Shown in pieces: positions 8,501 through 15,665 of a stretch of 19,416 nt of DNA; positions within the stretch are counted from its first letter, which is position 1; every line of letters starts with the position of its first letter. The DNA is from Deltaproteobacteria bacterium (GTDB lineage: Bacteria > Desulfobacterota > Desulfobacteria > Desulfobacterales > Desulfobacteraceae). The notes beneath the pieces are model-generated. The model was not told the DNA's origin. It worked only from the letters and a program-made list of their open reading frames with translations, and searched no databases. The position numbers were made by a program, and so were the translations under genes. The stretch spans positions 1 to 19,416 of the forward strand of contig QMMT01000003.1 in NCBI GenBank assembly GCA_003647385.1. The letters run 5' to 3'.

Positions 8501-8722
8501 GGCATCTTCAATACGCCGGCATATCGAGGTCTCCACATCATCGGCAGTGGCCCCGGGATAAGTCACCAGTATTTCAACGGCATTGACTGAAAAATCAGGG
8601 AAAGTTTCCCGTTTTAAATCGGTCACAGAGATGGCACCCAGGGCGAGAAACAGCAGCATCAAAAGATTGGCTGCCGTGGGATGATCACACATATAAGAGA
8701 TGACTTGTTTAAATACGTTCAT
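5585..8722 (-). CDS. RND efflux permease (AcrB/HAE1-like)
   Basis: At 1045 aa this has the normal length of a tripartite RND inner-membrane pump: TM1 (about 13-33), a first periplasmic domain (PDFSVNAVEILVTYPGATAD at 42-61), a block of TM segments from about 337 to 505, a hydrophilic loop, TM7 (about 540-560), a second periplasmic domain and C-terminal TM helices. Proton-relay aspartates D400-D401 lie in GLLMDDAIVIAEN. The TM10 region reads GIVVNDSILLV. It exports hydrophobic compounds with its adaptor and an outer-membrane channel. The substrate is not determinable. The start is two bases after the adaptor stop, with a GGGGAGG site inside the end of the adaptor gene, so the two are translationally linked. 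No TolC-like gene is adjacent, so an outer-membrane factor must come from elsewhere. Confidence 0.93.
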   Translation of the reverse strand: MNVFKQVISYMCDHPTAANLLMLLFLALGAISVTDLKRETFPDFSVNAVEILVTYPGATADDVETSICRRIEDAIDSVSNIVEVKSTAMENRASVMVEMVEGNDIIEFFNDIKTQVEAINDFPNEVEDVIVKRINRIDPVVSVAITGPMSPLHLKLYCEDLKDRLKHLNRVSQVEILGFSDHEFLIEIPFYNMMRLGLSVSDIEGAVAAQNIDLPAGSLETRDSDILIRFSEERKTLYDLENLIVASSQTGVEIRLGDIASVTDRFMDDEDKILFDGKRAGLLQINKTKSEDALRIMDAVTRFLEEEEARAPAGISFTTTQNVSKIVRDRLQMLLKNAVAGLILVFIAMLLFFPFGFSFWVVMGLPVSFFLTFFFMKHLGLSINMLSMVGLLIGLGLLMDDAIVIAENIAVHLEKGKNTFSATVDGVSEVAAGVFSSFLTTLFIFGALALSMAGDIGKVLYVIPVILILTLSVSLVEAFFILPNHLSHSLSKHENKSKENQKNRFRQKMEAGINWVREKLLGPVVDTAVNFRYLFVGLIVFAFMASISMIAGGYLKIRAFPDIEGDVLQARILFPQGTPLERTEHYVDQMVDAAQKMNGRLSLSQPAGADLVDHISVLYNTNADAGETGSHVATISLDLLNAENRSGTMDDIISQWRSLAGDIPDAIAIAFKEPTIGPGGLPIEIRLTGNSLSELKLASTQLINWFYSYEGVFDLYDDLRPGKPEIQVKLKKGAKIRGFDARTVSKQLRAAFYGTTASEIIVGDESYEVNLRMTGDDRNSISHLENFYLMSGTGERVPLSTVASITHSRGYAGIKRVNAGRTVTVTGDVDTRVANAADIIKDTKNRFLPKLKKQFPGITIGLEGQAKEMKASMGGMVKAFGIGIFGVFCLLSFQFRSYQEPLVIMAIIPFALIGVIWGHIFMGLDICMPSILGFVSLAGIVVNDSILLVSFIKLNTARGKSVEEAGKMASRERFRAVLLTSVTTIAGLMPLLSEKSMQAQILIPLACSIVFGLLMSTILVLLVVPCLYTILADFNLVRLTDDNSH

Positions 8723-8724
8723 CG

Positions 8725-10080
8725 TTATCTGGCCTCCCCAAGGGCCTGATGTTTTAAGTCTTTTAAAATATCGACAGCCTCAACCGATTTTAACAGCATT
8801 CCTTCTACTGCCGGTATCAAATCGCTGAGAACAAGCGTTTCTCCCTCTTTAAGCCCGTGGGACAGCACTGCCAGGTTCTCCATATAAGACTCAACTTCCA
8901 CTGATCTGATTTCAAGCCGGTTTTCAGGGGTGCTGATATAGACTTTTTTGTCGTGGACCGTACTTCGGGGTATCACAAACCGATCGGACACCGGCCTGCC
9001 TCTTAATTCCACTTCCACATACATATTGGTGACCAGAGGCGGTCGTTTCCCCGGAATAACATTTTCATAGGGATTATCCACAGAGATGTAGATAGTAATG
9101 GCCCCGGTCTTAAGATCCAGGGATTCACTGATCCTGGAAAAGGTACCATCCCATTCAATCGGCATTTCATCATCCAGGGGGAGCCTGACCCTGGCTGTAA
9201 TACCGATAGCCTGACGGAGGCTTTCCATATCCGGTATCGTCCCTGTACCGGTCCCAGACTTTCCCGGCATAAGTGTCATAAAACTTTTCGGTGTCAGGAA
9301 GACCGGTATTTCTGCCCGGTCAACGCTTTCAGCTTCAACCAGAACCGTTCCGGCCGATGCAAACTGGTGCAGTTCAATATTCACGACAGACAGGCGGCTG
9401 TCAAAAGGTACACGAATTTCAGTCCTGGCAACATCCAGTCTTCGTTCCGTTACAATAGATTCACCGGATTTTTTCTGGGCCAGCAACGCCTTTTTCTGGG
9501 AGGGGATCAGGTCAAGCTTATTTTGCAGATTGTTCATTGCGGTCTGATGGGTCAGAAAACTTCTTTCTTCCTTTTCAAGATCAGAAGAAGAAATATACTC
9601 GTTTTCGAATAATTCACGTTTTCTTTTCAACTCCTGGCCAGCACTGGCAAGGGATTTTTTCTCAATGGCCAAAAGGCGGCCTGTGTTTTTCCGAGACTGT
9701 TCAAGCTCCTTGAGTCTTGCATCCACGCTCATCAGATCTGCCACCCCCCGGCTTTCAGCCAAACCGTATGTGGTGGTATCAATCTTAAACAGAATCTCAC
9801 CCTTTTTTAAAAAATATCCTTTTTTTAAATTTTTATTAACCCAGACAATTTTTCCACTGACTTCGGAAATTGCCTGCCAGGTCCGGTCTGCTTCAACATA
9901 TCCATACGTGATGACCCGCGGCACAACCGTCATTTTTTCTAAAGGGATCACCCGAACCGTCTGAACCCGTTCTTTATTCTCAAGACGAACCGGTGGTTTT
10001 TTATTCTTTTTCATCACCACAAAAAAAATAATGCCGCAGACGATGGGGATAATGATCAATATTTTTTTAAACATCTTCAT
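8725..10080 (-). CDS. RND periplasmic adaptor (membrane fusion protein, HlyD/AcrA family)
   Basis: A 451-aa protein with one N-terminal membrane anchor (residues about 6-23, followed by KKNKK) and no lipobox cysteine, so it is anchored by a helix rather than lipid. It then has the first lipoyl-like half (GKIVWVNKNLKKGYFLKKGE, about 76-95), a long charged coiled-coil hairpin (about 105-215, rich in K, E, L and Q), the second lipoyl half (about 220-252) and beta-barrel and membrane-proximal domains. It would join the RND permease to an outer-membrane channel. AGGA lies 8 bases before the ATG. It is 25 bases downstream of the methyltransferase gene and two bases upstream of the permease, so the three probably form one operon. 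Confidence 0.9.
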   Translation of the reverse strand: MKMFKKILIIIPIVCGIIFFVVMKKNKKPPVRLENKERVQTVRVIPLEKMTVVPRVITYGYVEADRTWQAISEVSGKIVWVNKNLKKGYFLKKGEILFKIDTTTYGLAESRGVADLMSVDARLKELEQSRKNTGRLLAIEKKSLASAGQELKRKRELFENEYISSSDLEKEERSFLTHQTAMNNLQNKLDLIPSQKKALLAQKKSGESIVTERRLDVARTEIRVPFDSRLSVVNIELHQFASAGTVLVEAESVDRAEIPVFLTPKSFMTLMPGKSGTGTGTIPDMESLRQAIGITARVRLPLDDEMPIEWDGTFSRISESLDLKTGAITIYISVDNPYENVIPGKRPPLVTNMYVEVELRGRPVSDRFVIPRSTVHDKKVYISTPENRLEIRSVEVESYMENLAVLSHGLKEGETLVLSDLIPAVEGMLLKSVEAVDILKDLKHQALGEAR

Positions 10081-10105
10081 AATATTTTCCTGACAATTTT
10101 TTTAG

Positions 10106-10900
10106 TTATCCGGGAACCATGCCCCAGGAAAAAAGTTCTTCCTTTGCAAGAATACCCGCCGCTCCGGCAGCCGCCACAACTTCTCCATTCAATATATCCA
10201 GCAGAGCATAATCCAAACCCGCAGCAGCCAGCATGGCCACATAACTTTGCTCCATAAGATTCTTTTTTTCCTTATCTCCTGCACCAGTGGTCAAATTGGA
10301 AACCCCACCAATGGTCCGAACCTCAAATCCCAACAAATCAGGCAGTGTCCTGATAACATTTAAAACAGACCTTGCCTGGACAATACCATCTTCCCACGCC
10401 AAAGGCGGGACAATGGGATCAATAATAATCCGCTCTTTTGAAACCCCTGCTGCCTGCGCCTGTTCAAACAGCTCAAGCACAATCTCAAACCTTTGTACCT
10501 CGTCTTTTGGCACCCGGCTGTCAGGATACAATAAGAACCCTATAATATCCACGTCATACTCTTTTGCAAGGGGCAGTATTTTTTCAAGTTTACGGGGTTC
10601 AAGGGAAAATCCGTTAATAATGACGTGATTGTTTGCAGCCTTTAGCCCTGCCTTCATGGCCACAGGATTAGAGGTATCAATGAGCAGAGGCAGATCCGTC
10701 ACACTCTCCACCGATTCAATGAAAAATGCCATATCCTCTTCAGGTGATTTACCCAAAGGCCCGGTATTCACATCAATGGCACAAGATCCCTTTGCCACAC
10801 ACAGCTTCACAAGCTCCTTTATCGGTTTGGAATCACGGTTTTTAAGTGCACCCTGCATGTCTGTTTTTGTGATTCGAAGGTTGTCTGCGATCAGTTTCAT
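10106..10900 (-). CDS. Methyltetrahydrofolate:corrinoid methyltransferase-like protein (AcsE/MeTr family)
   Basis: A 264-aa TIM-barrel pterin-binding protein resembling Moorella MeTr (AcsE), which moves the methyl group of 5-methyl-tetrahydrofolate to a cobalt corrinoid protein in the Wood-Ljungdahl pathway. The polar residues of the family's folate site are in place: D43-V-N45 (IDVNTGP), D75 (LLIDTSN), N96 (VIINGFS), D161 (IIIDPIV) and N202 (GGVSNLTTG). Length matches the family (about 262 aa). A dihydropteroate synthase is unlikely, given the missing DHPS signature and the MeTr-type spacing. AGGAT lies 6 bases before the ATG. Unusually, no corrinoid protein, acs gene or MT-I methyltransferase is adjacent. 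It is instead first in an operon with an RND pump, so its partner must be encoded elsewhere. Function is inferred at the family level. Confidence 0.85.
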   Translation of the reverse strand: MKLIADNLRITKTDMQGALKNRDSKPIKELVKLCVAKGSCAIDVNTGPLGKSPEEDMAFFIESVESVTDLPLLIDTSNPVAMKAGLKAANNHVIINGFSLEPRKLEKILPLAKEYDVDIIGFLLYPDSRVPKDEVQRFEIVLELFEQAQAAGVSKERIIIDPIVPPLAWEDGIVQARSVLNVIRTLPDLLGFEVRTIGGVSNLTTGAGDKEKKNLMEQSYVAMLAAAGLDYALLDILNGEVVAAAGAAGILAKEELFSWGMVPG

Positions 10901-11037
10901 TTTTTATCCTAATAAATATTGTTTAGATATAGCAGCGAGTTCAAACCCCTTGTTATTTCCTAAATAGTATTATATCCGATAATATACCCGAATTGATAGA
11001 ATGACACAAAAATTTATTACAAATAAAAACTACAAAT

Positions 11038-11970
11038 ATGATTTCATTAATTTCAATTGGTCTTTTATCCGGTCTGTTTTTCAGTACAACCTTTATTCTG
11101 AACCGAATGATGAGTCTGGAATGCGGTCACTGGCTGTGGTCGGCTAGTCTTCGGTATGCCTTTATGATCCTGATTTTGTCAGGATTTATCTCTTTGTTTA
11201 AGGGATTTGATACGATGAAGGGCCTGGTCCGGCTTTTTTTCAAAAACTGGAAATTCTGGATCATGACCGGCAGTATTGGGTTTGGGGGTTTTTATTCCTT
11301 AATCTGCTTTAGTGCGGATCATTCACCCGGGTGGATCATTGCGGCGACCTGGCAGCTGACGATTATTGCCACACTGGTTGTTTTAATGGGTTTTGGAAGA
11401 TCCTTTCCCAAAAAAGTATGGCTTTTTTCCATTATTATATTTATTGGTGTGTTAATGATCAATTTGAGTCATGCGCAATTGTCATCATTAAGCGAATTGT
11501 TTATGGGAGGACTTCCGGTTCTGGTTGCGGCATTTTGTTATCCAATAGGGAACCAGCTTGTATGGGAAGCAACGAATGGGAACCCATCTCTTCCCAAAAT
11601 TGATGATCCCCTTGTGGAAAATGCATTTAATAAAGTGTTGCTATTATCATGGGGTTCTGTGCCTTTCTGGCTGATACTGGTCGGGATTGTAAGGCCGCAA
11701 CTGCCATCAACCGGTCAGATTTTTAACACTTTTTTAGTTGCTCTTTTTTCCGGCGTTATAGCGACCAGTCTTTTTTTAATGGCACGTAATAAAGCCTGCA
11801 AGCCAAGTGAGCTGGCTACGGTGGATGCCACCCAATCCAGTGAGGTCATATTCGCACTCATGGGAGAGATTTTGATTCTGAATGCGCCTTTGCCCAACAG
11901 TATTTCCATTGCCGGCATGTGTCTTGTATTTTTTGGTTTGGTATTATTTGTATGCTTCCAGGAAATTTAG
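11038..11970 (+). CDS. DMT-superfamily exporter (multidrug resistance efflux transporter type)
   Basis: A 310-aa inner-membrane protein with about ten hydrophobic segments. The N-terminus (MISLISIGLLSGLFFSTTFI, then LNRMMSLECGHWLWSASLRY) and the C-terminal part (VDATQSSEVIFALMGEIL) match the putative multidrug resistance efflux transporter branch of the DMT superfamily, distinct from the EamA protein at 869. No good ribosome binding site precedes the ATG at 11038. The next in-frame Met codons lie inside the first repeat, so this start remains the best. It is divergent from the methyltransferase/RND operon, with 137 bases of AT-rich DNA between them that must hold both promoters. The substrate is unknown. 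Confidence 0.8.
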   Translation: MISLISIGLLSGLFFSTTFILNRMMSLECGHWLWSASLRYAFMILILSGFISLFKGFDTMKGLVRLFFKNWKFWIMTGSIGFGGFYSLICFSADHSPGWIIAATWQLTIIATLVVLMGFGRSFPKKVWLFSIIIFIGVLMINLSHAQLSSLSELFMGGLPVLVAAFCYPIGNQLVWEATNGNPSLPKIDDPLVENAFNKVLLLSWGSVPFWLILVGIVRPQLPSTGQIFNTFLVALFSGVIATSLFLMARNKACKPSELATVDATQSSEVIFALMGEILILNAPLPNSISIAGMCLVFFGLVLFVCFQEI

Positions 11971-12050
11971 GAAATATCCTAAGAGAATCACTTTTTAATC
12001 AGGTTATCGATTAGTTCAATTGCATCTTCTTTTTTAATTTTTATAGAATT

Positions 12051-13148
12051 TTACACAGGTTCAATGTCTGCAGTAAGCGCCGATGCTGAATGGACATGGA
12101 TATCCCGCTGGGGAAAGGGTATTTCAATGCCTTCCTGGATAAATCGTTTATAAACTGCGGTATTGAGCAGATGCAATACCTTGCCGCGTAGCACAGGCCT
12201 TTTCACCCAGCATAATAACTCATGGTCAAGGCTTGAATCGCCAAATGCCCGGAATCGTACGCGCGGCTGGGGGATCATACAGACATCCGGAAAATTTGTT
12301 ACTACATCAAGTAAAACGTTATGAACCTTATCAATATCAGACCCAGAAGCAACACCGACCTTTACACGAATACGAAATTTTTCATGTCTGCCGCCGGCTT
12401 CATTGGTAATCTTGGTATTTCCCATAATTGAATTGGGTACTGTGATTTCCACATCGTCACGGGTCAAAAGGCGTGTACTGCGAATACCGATATTTGTCAC
12501 CGCACCCCGCTCGCCGGATTCAAGTACTATGAAATCCCCGAGTTTATAGGGGGCATCCGCCATTATAAATACACCGGAAAACAAATTGGCCAGCGTGTCT
12601 TTTGCCGCAAAGGAGATGGCAAGGCCCAATATACCGGCAGAGGCCACCCAGGCTGTCAGGTCTATATTCCAGACCAGAAAAACAATATAAATTGACAGAC
12701 CTGTTACCAGAAGAATCAATAAATTGTTAAACAGCGGCAGCGTCCGATCCTGTATCAACTTGAACCGGCTTTGATCGTCACTCACCAGGTTGAGTAAAAG
12801 CCTGAGGAATTTAGCGGCAGCTGCCGCCCAATAAAATATGGCCACGGTTTTCAGGCCGCTCAAAGTAATGAAGGTTATGGTCTCTTTAAATGCCAATCTT
12901 TCAGTGGCCAGGACAAGGCCGAAAAGAATGATACTCAAAAAGACAGGCTTGTGAAAAATTTCAAGGACCTGGTCATCCAGTTTAAGATGAGTCTTTTCTA
13001 TCCATCCTTTTAAAACACGTGTGATGATCACATCCATGATCTTTGCCAGGCCTAAAAACAAGAGGATAATCAATAGTGCCTGCAGGTATCGATTCGGCGC
13101 TATTTGGGCCAGCAAATCCAGTAAGTGTTCTTTGTTGAAATCCATCAT
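12051..13148 (-). CDS. MscS-family mechanosensitive ion channel
   Basis: A 365-aa protein (364 from the second ATG at 13145, which is better spaced from the AGGGA at 13155-13151). It has about four to five N-terminal membrane segments (20-42, 54-70, 85-105, 130-150 and the pore helix), then the MscS pore-lining and beta-domain signature: GLAISFAAKDTLANLFSGVFIMADAPYK and GDFIVLESGERGAVTNIGIRSTRL, then VPNSIMGNTKITN. The C-terminal alpha/beta cytoplasmic cage domain ends near residue 350. Such channels open on membrane tension to release solutes during hypo-osmotic shock. The gene starts 8 bases after the diguanylate cyclase stop, so the two form a translationally close pair. Confidence 0.92.
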   Translation of the reverse strand: MMDFNKEHLLDLLAQIAPNRYLQALLIILLFLGLAKIMDVIITRVLKGWIEKTHLKLDDQVLEIFHKPVFLSIILFGLVLATERLAFKETITFITLSGLKTVAIFYWAAAAAKFLRLLLNLVSDDQSRFKLIQDRTLPLFNNLLILLVTGLSIYIVFLVWNIDLTAWVASAGILGLAISFAAKDTLANLFSGVFIMADAPYKLGDFIVLESGERGAVTNIGIRSTRLLTRDDVEITVPNSIMGNTKITNEAGGRHEKFRIRVKVGVASGSDIDKVHNVLLDVVTNFPDVCMIPQPRVRFRAFGDSSLDHELLCWVKRPVLRGKVLHLLNTAVYKRFIQEGIEIPFPQRDIHVHSASALTADIEPV

Positions 13149-13156
13149 TTTCCCTG

Positions 13157-14251
13157 TTACAAATCAGGTGTATGCAAATCAGATTCCATACTGACTTTTA
13201 CACAATTTTTTCCTGCTTTTTTAGCTTCAAACATGGCAGCATCGGCATTTTCGACAAGATCCTTTATCCCTTGTTTTTTATTATATTTGTGATTGAGTGT
13301 GGCAAGCCCGGTACTTACTGTCAATTTTAAATTTTCATGCAGAATCCGGCCTTTTTTATTCCTGATGACAAACATATAATTGCTGATTTTTGTCTTTATT
13401 ATTTCTGCAATATTCAAAGCCTGACTTTCATCTACTTCAGGCAGTATAACGGTAAATTCTTCCCCGCCGTACCGGGCGGGGAAAAAATCAATCCCTGCCC
13501 TGCCTGATTCATCGTGGCAAACAATCTGTATATTTTTTGAAACTATTTTCAAAGCCTGGTCACCAATGGGATGCCCATATGTATCATTGAACGACTTAAA
13601 GTCATCAATATCAATCATTAAAAGATTTAAGCAGGTTCTCTTCTTTAAAGCCTGGGAAGCTTCTAAATTTAACCGTTCGTCAAAAAACCGTCTATTATAA
13701 AGATTTGTCAAATGATCCGTATGAGTCAGGTGGTCCAGTTTTACCAAATCGTCCTGAAATACTTCAATTGTTTCCTTGAATTTAGATTTAATCAATTTGA
13801 TCTTATCATCAAGGGAAAGATCCAATTCAACCACCGATATGGTGTCTGATTCAAGGTTTTTTATCCTCCCCTGCCCCCTTACACTCATCGATTTGAACTC
13901 TTTTGTCAGACTCCCCAGTTCTTTTAAGACCTCTGTTATCTGTTTGTGACAAACGGAAAAAGAGATGGTGTTATAGTCTTTGATCAGGTCTAAAAGTCTG
14001 TTTTCTGAAAAAATATTATCCCTGGCATTCTTCAATGCCTTCTTCATAAGGGGCTCAAGCTGGGTTCTGGTTATTTTTCGATCTCTATTTGAGTCAAGAT
14101 CAATTCTGGCATCAAAAATTGCCCTGTAAATGGTGCGCCAACAAACTTCTTCAGGGATTTTTACCCTGTCAAACAGAGAGAATAGTTCGTTTTTGGATAG
14201 CGATTTTTTTGCATAAAAAATGGTTTCAAGTTTTTCAAAAGGCGTATTCAT
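13157..14251 (-). CDS. GGDEF diguanylate cyclase with a novel N-terminal domain
   Basis: A 364-aa soluble protein. The C-terminal GGDEF domain (about 172-355) makes cyclic di-GMP from GTP. Visible are DHLTNLYNRRFFDERL, the metal and substrate segment DIDDFKSFNDTYGHPIGD (214-231), the active-site RYGGEEF (GGEEF 262-266) and the late ADAAMFEAKKAGKN. All catalytic residues are present. The autoinhibitory RxxD site is not canonical: R251 and D255 are three residues apart, with D one residue too far from GGEEF. Residues 1-170 hold no sensor domain I recognise. They are helical, with a degenerate EF-hand-like loop DSNRDRKITRTQ at 53-64 and a probable coiled-coil linker at 140-172. No membrane segment. 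AGGAT lies about 6 bases before the ATG. It is upstream of and nearly abutting the MscS gene. Confidence 0.9.
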   Translation of the reverse strand: MNTPFEKLETIFYAKKSLSKNELFSLFDRVKIPEEVCWRTIYRAIFDARIDLDSNRDRKITRTQLEPLMKKALKNARDNIFSENRLLDLIKDYNTISFSVCHKQITEVLKELGSLTKEFKSMSVRGQGRIKNLESDTISVVELDLSLDDKIKLIKSKFKETIEVFQDDLVKLDHLTHTDHLTNLYNRRFFDERLNLEASQALKKRTCLNLLMIDIDDFKSFNDTYGHPIGDQALKIVSKNIQIVCHDESGRAGIDFFPARYGGEEFTVILPEVDESQALNIAEIIKTKISNYMFVIRNKKGRILHENLKLTVSTGLATLNHKYNKKQGIKDLVENADAAMFEAKKAGKNCVKVSMESDLHTPDL

Positions 14252-14410
14252 TGATAATCCTATTACTTTTGCACTATATTATTTCATTAAAACAGTCATG
14301 AGCATGCTGGAAATCAGTATTTGTTATTTTTTCAATATCAGGTTGTTTGTTCAATTGTCAATCAATAGAAATACTCATCGTCAAATTTATCAGAGAGTAT
14401 AGCCTTGATC

Positions 14411-15502
14411 TTATTTTTCCCCATTGAATTTACGAATTTCCTTATGGAGCGTCTCAAAATCTGCCGGGACCGGGCTTTGATCCTCACGGTAGATGATATT
14501 TAAGGCATCGAACTCACATTTTGTTGCACAGACACCGCAGCCAATGCACCAGTCTTCATCAATCGTTGCCACATTATCCTCAAGCGTTATGACGTCCACC
14601 GGGCAGATATCAATACATTCCCCGCAGCCCACACAGAGATCCGGGTCTGTTTTCCTGATAAAATAAACTGCCATCAACTCGTCTCTGGGAATCTTTCGTC
14701 TCCGGATAGTGCCGACATTCCAGCAGGCACAGCCACAGCAATTACAATTGTGCTTCACCTTACCGGCCGCATTGTCAACAAAATGGACCAGGCCTGCTTC
14801 TGCGGCTTTGTGAACGATTTGTCCAGCCTCTTCCCGGGTAATCTGTCTGCCAAGATCTTGTTCAATGATATATTGTGCCATTTCATCGAACTTGAGGCAG
14901 ACTTCCAGTGGGTGATTGCAGGCTCTTCCCATGAGGCCCGCCTGGACCCGGCAGGTGCAATGGGCTACCGCAAACAGTTTTGCCTTGTCAAGTACACTCT
15001 TCATCATATCGTGGGGAAGAACAGCCTGTACATCCGGTTTTATCGATTGGTGGACGGGAATATAGCGATATGCTTTGGTTTTATTACCGCCAAAGGCTTG
15101 TTTTGTTACTTTGCGGTTAAAATATTTTATGACCAGCTTGCTCATTTTAATTGCGTAAGGGCTTTTTGAGCCGTCCCAAAAGAATGATTGAGGAAAACCA
15201 AAACCTGCCTGATGGAGCGCATAGCCTCTTTCACCCACCCCATTCTCTCCTGAAAAAATGAGCTTTCTTTCTGTCAGACCCTCCAGAATGTCAGCCAGGT
15301 GCTTTTGATCTATATCCTTTAAGTCAGCCAGCTCATCAATTGTTACCGGTTTCAGCGGTATGTCGGTAGCCGGAAGCATCATGACGATTTTGGCTTCCTC
15401 AGCCGTAAAATTTTCCTTTAAAATATCCACAAGACCCTCTGTAAGAGGAAGTCCCATCATAGACATGTGTCTTGCCAGATCTGCATAAATATCGTTTTCC
15501 AT
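14411..15502 (-). CDS. Cys-rich 4Fe-4S protein (winged-helix-like N-terminus), paralogue 1
   Basis: A start at the ATG 15502-15500 was chosen because GGAGG lies 5 bases upstream. A GTG 12 bases earlier contains that site. The product is 363 aa. Residues about 1-95 look like a helix-turn-helix/winged-helix module (IDELADLKDIDQKHLADILE). The middle has Cys clusters HCTCR (182, 184), C195, C202 and NCNCCGCAC (253, 255, 256, 258, 260). The C-terminus has a two-cluster ferredoxin domain, CVGCGECIDICP (290-300) and CIGCGVCATKC (319-329). A cytoplasmic electron-transfer protein of anaerobes is likely. The exact partner is unknown. It shares order and motifs with the 395-aa protein upstream on the same strand, from which it is separated by a 126-bp palindromic element. 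Confidence 0.85.
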   Translation of the reverse strand: MENDIYADLARHMSMMGLPLTEGLVDILKENFTAEEAKIVMMLPATDIPLKPVTIDELADLKDIDQKHLADILEGLTERKLIFSGENGVGERGYALHQAGFGFPQSFFWDGSKSPYAIKMSKLVIKYFNRKVTKQAFGGNKTKAYRYIPVHQSIKPDVQAVLPHDMMKSVLDKAKLFAVAHCTCRVQAGLMGRACNHPLEVCLKFDEMAQYIIEQDLGRQITREEAGQIVHKAAEAGLVHFVDNAAGKVKHNCNCCGCACWNVGTIRRRKIPRDELMAVYFIRKTDPDLCVGCGECIDICPVDVITLEDNVATIDEDWCIGCGVCATKCEFDALNIIYREDQSPVPADFETLHKEIRKFNGEK

Positions 15503-15539
15503 AAATTCCTCCACTTATTCAGTGCCCGACCGAAAACCT

Positions 15540-15665
15540 GTGTTTGGATGAAAAGTTGCTCATATGCGAGGCGCAAAAAAATTTGAAACCGGAGTGTACT
15601 GTAGTACATGAGGATTTCAACTTTTTGCAGCAACGAAGCAGATGAGTGAGTTTTCGTTCAAACAC
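15540..15665. repeat. 126-bp imperfect palindrome between two paralogous Fe-S genes (MITE/REP-like)
   Basis: The two halves are imperfect inverted copies: GTGTTTGGATGAAAA at 15540-15554 against TTTTCGTTCAAACAC at 15651-15665, TGCTCAT against ATGAGTGA further in, GCAAAAA runs with TTGAAA next, and a perfect 14-bp centre TGTACTGTAGTACA at 15595-15608. About two thirds of positions pair over some 60 bases, so transcripts from either strand could form a long hairpin. It fills most of the gap between the two Fe-S genes, and its outer base is the last base of the upstream gene's TAG stop. It has no ORF and no transposase. A dispersed non-autonomous repeat is inferred. Copy number elsewhere cannot be seen here. 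Confidence 0.7.

Noticed and set aside
11967..11996. TTAGGA/TCCTAA inverted repeat overlapping the stop of the DMT gene, with a T-run a little further on
   Set aside because: The stem is only six bases and AT-rich, and the T5 run starts nine bases after it, so it is too weak to call a terminator.
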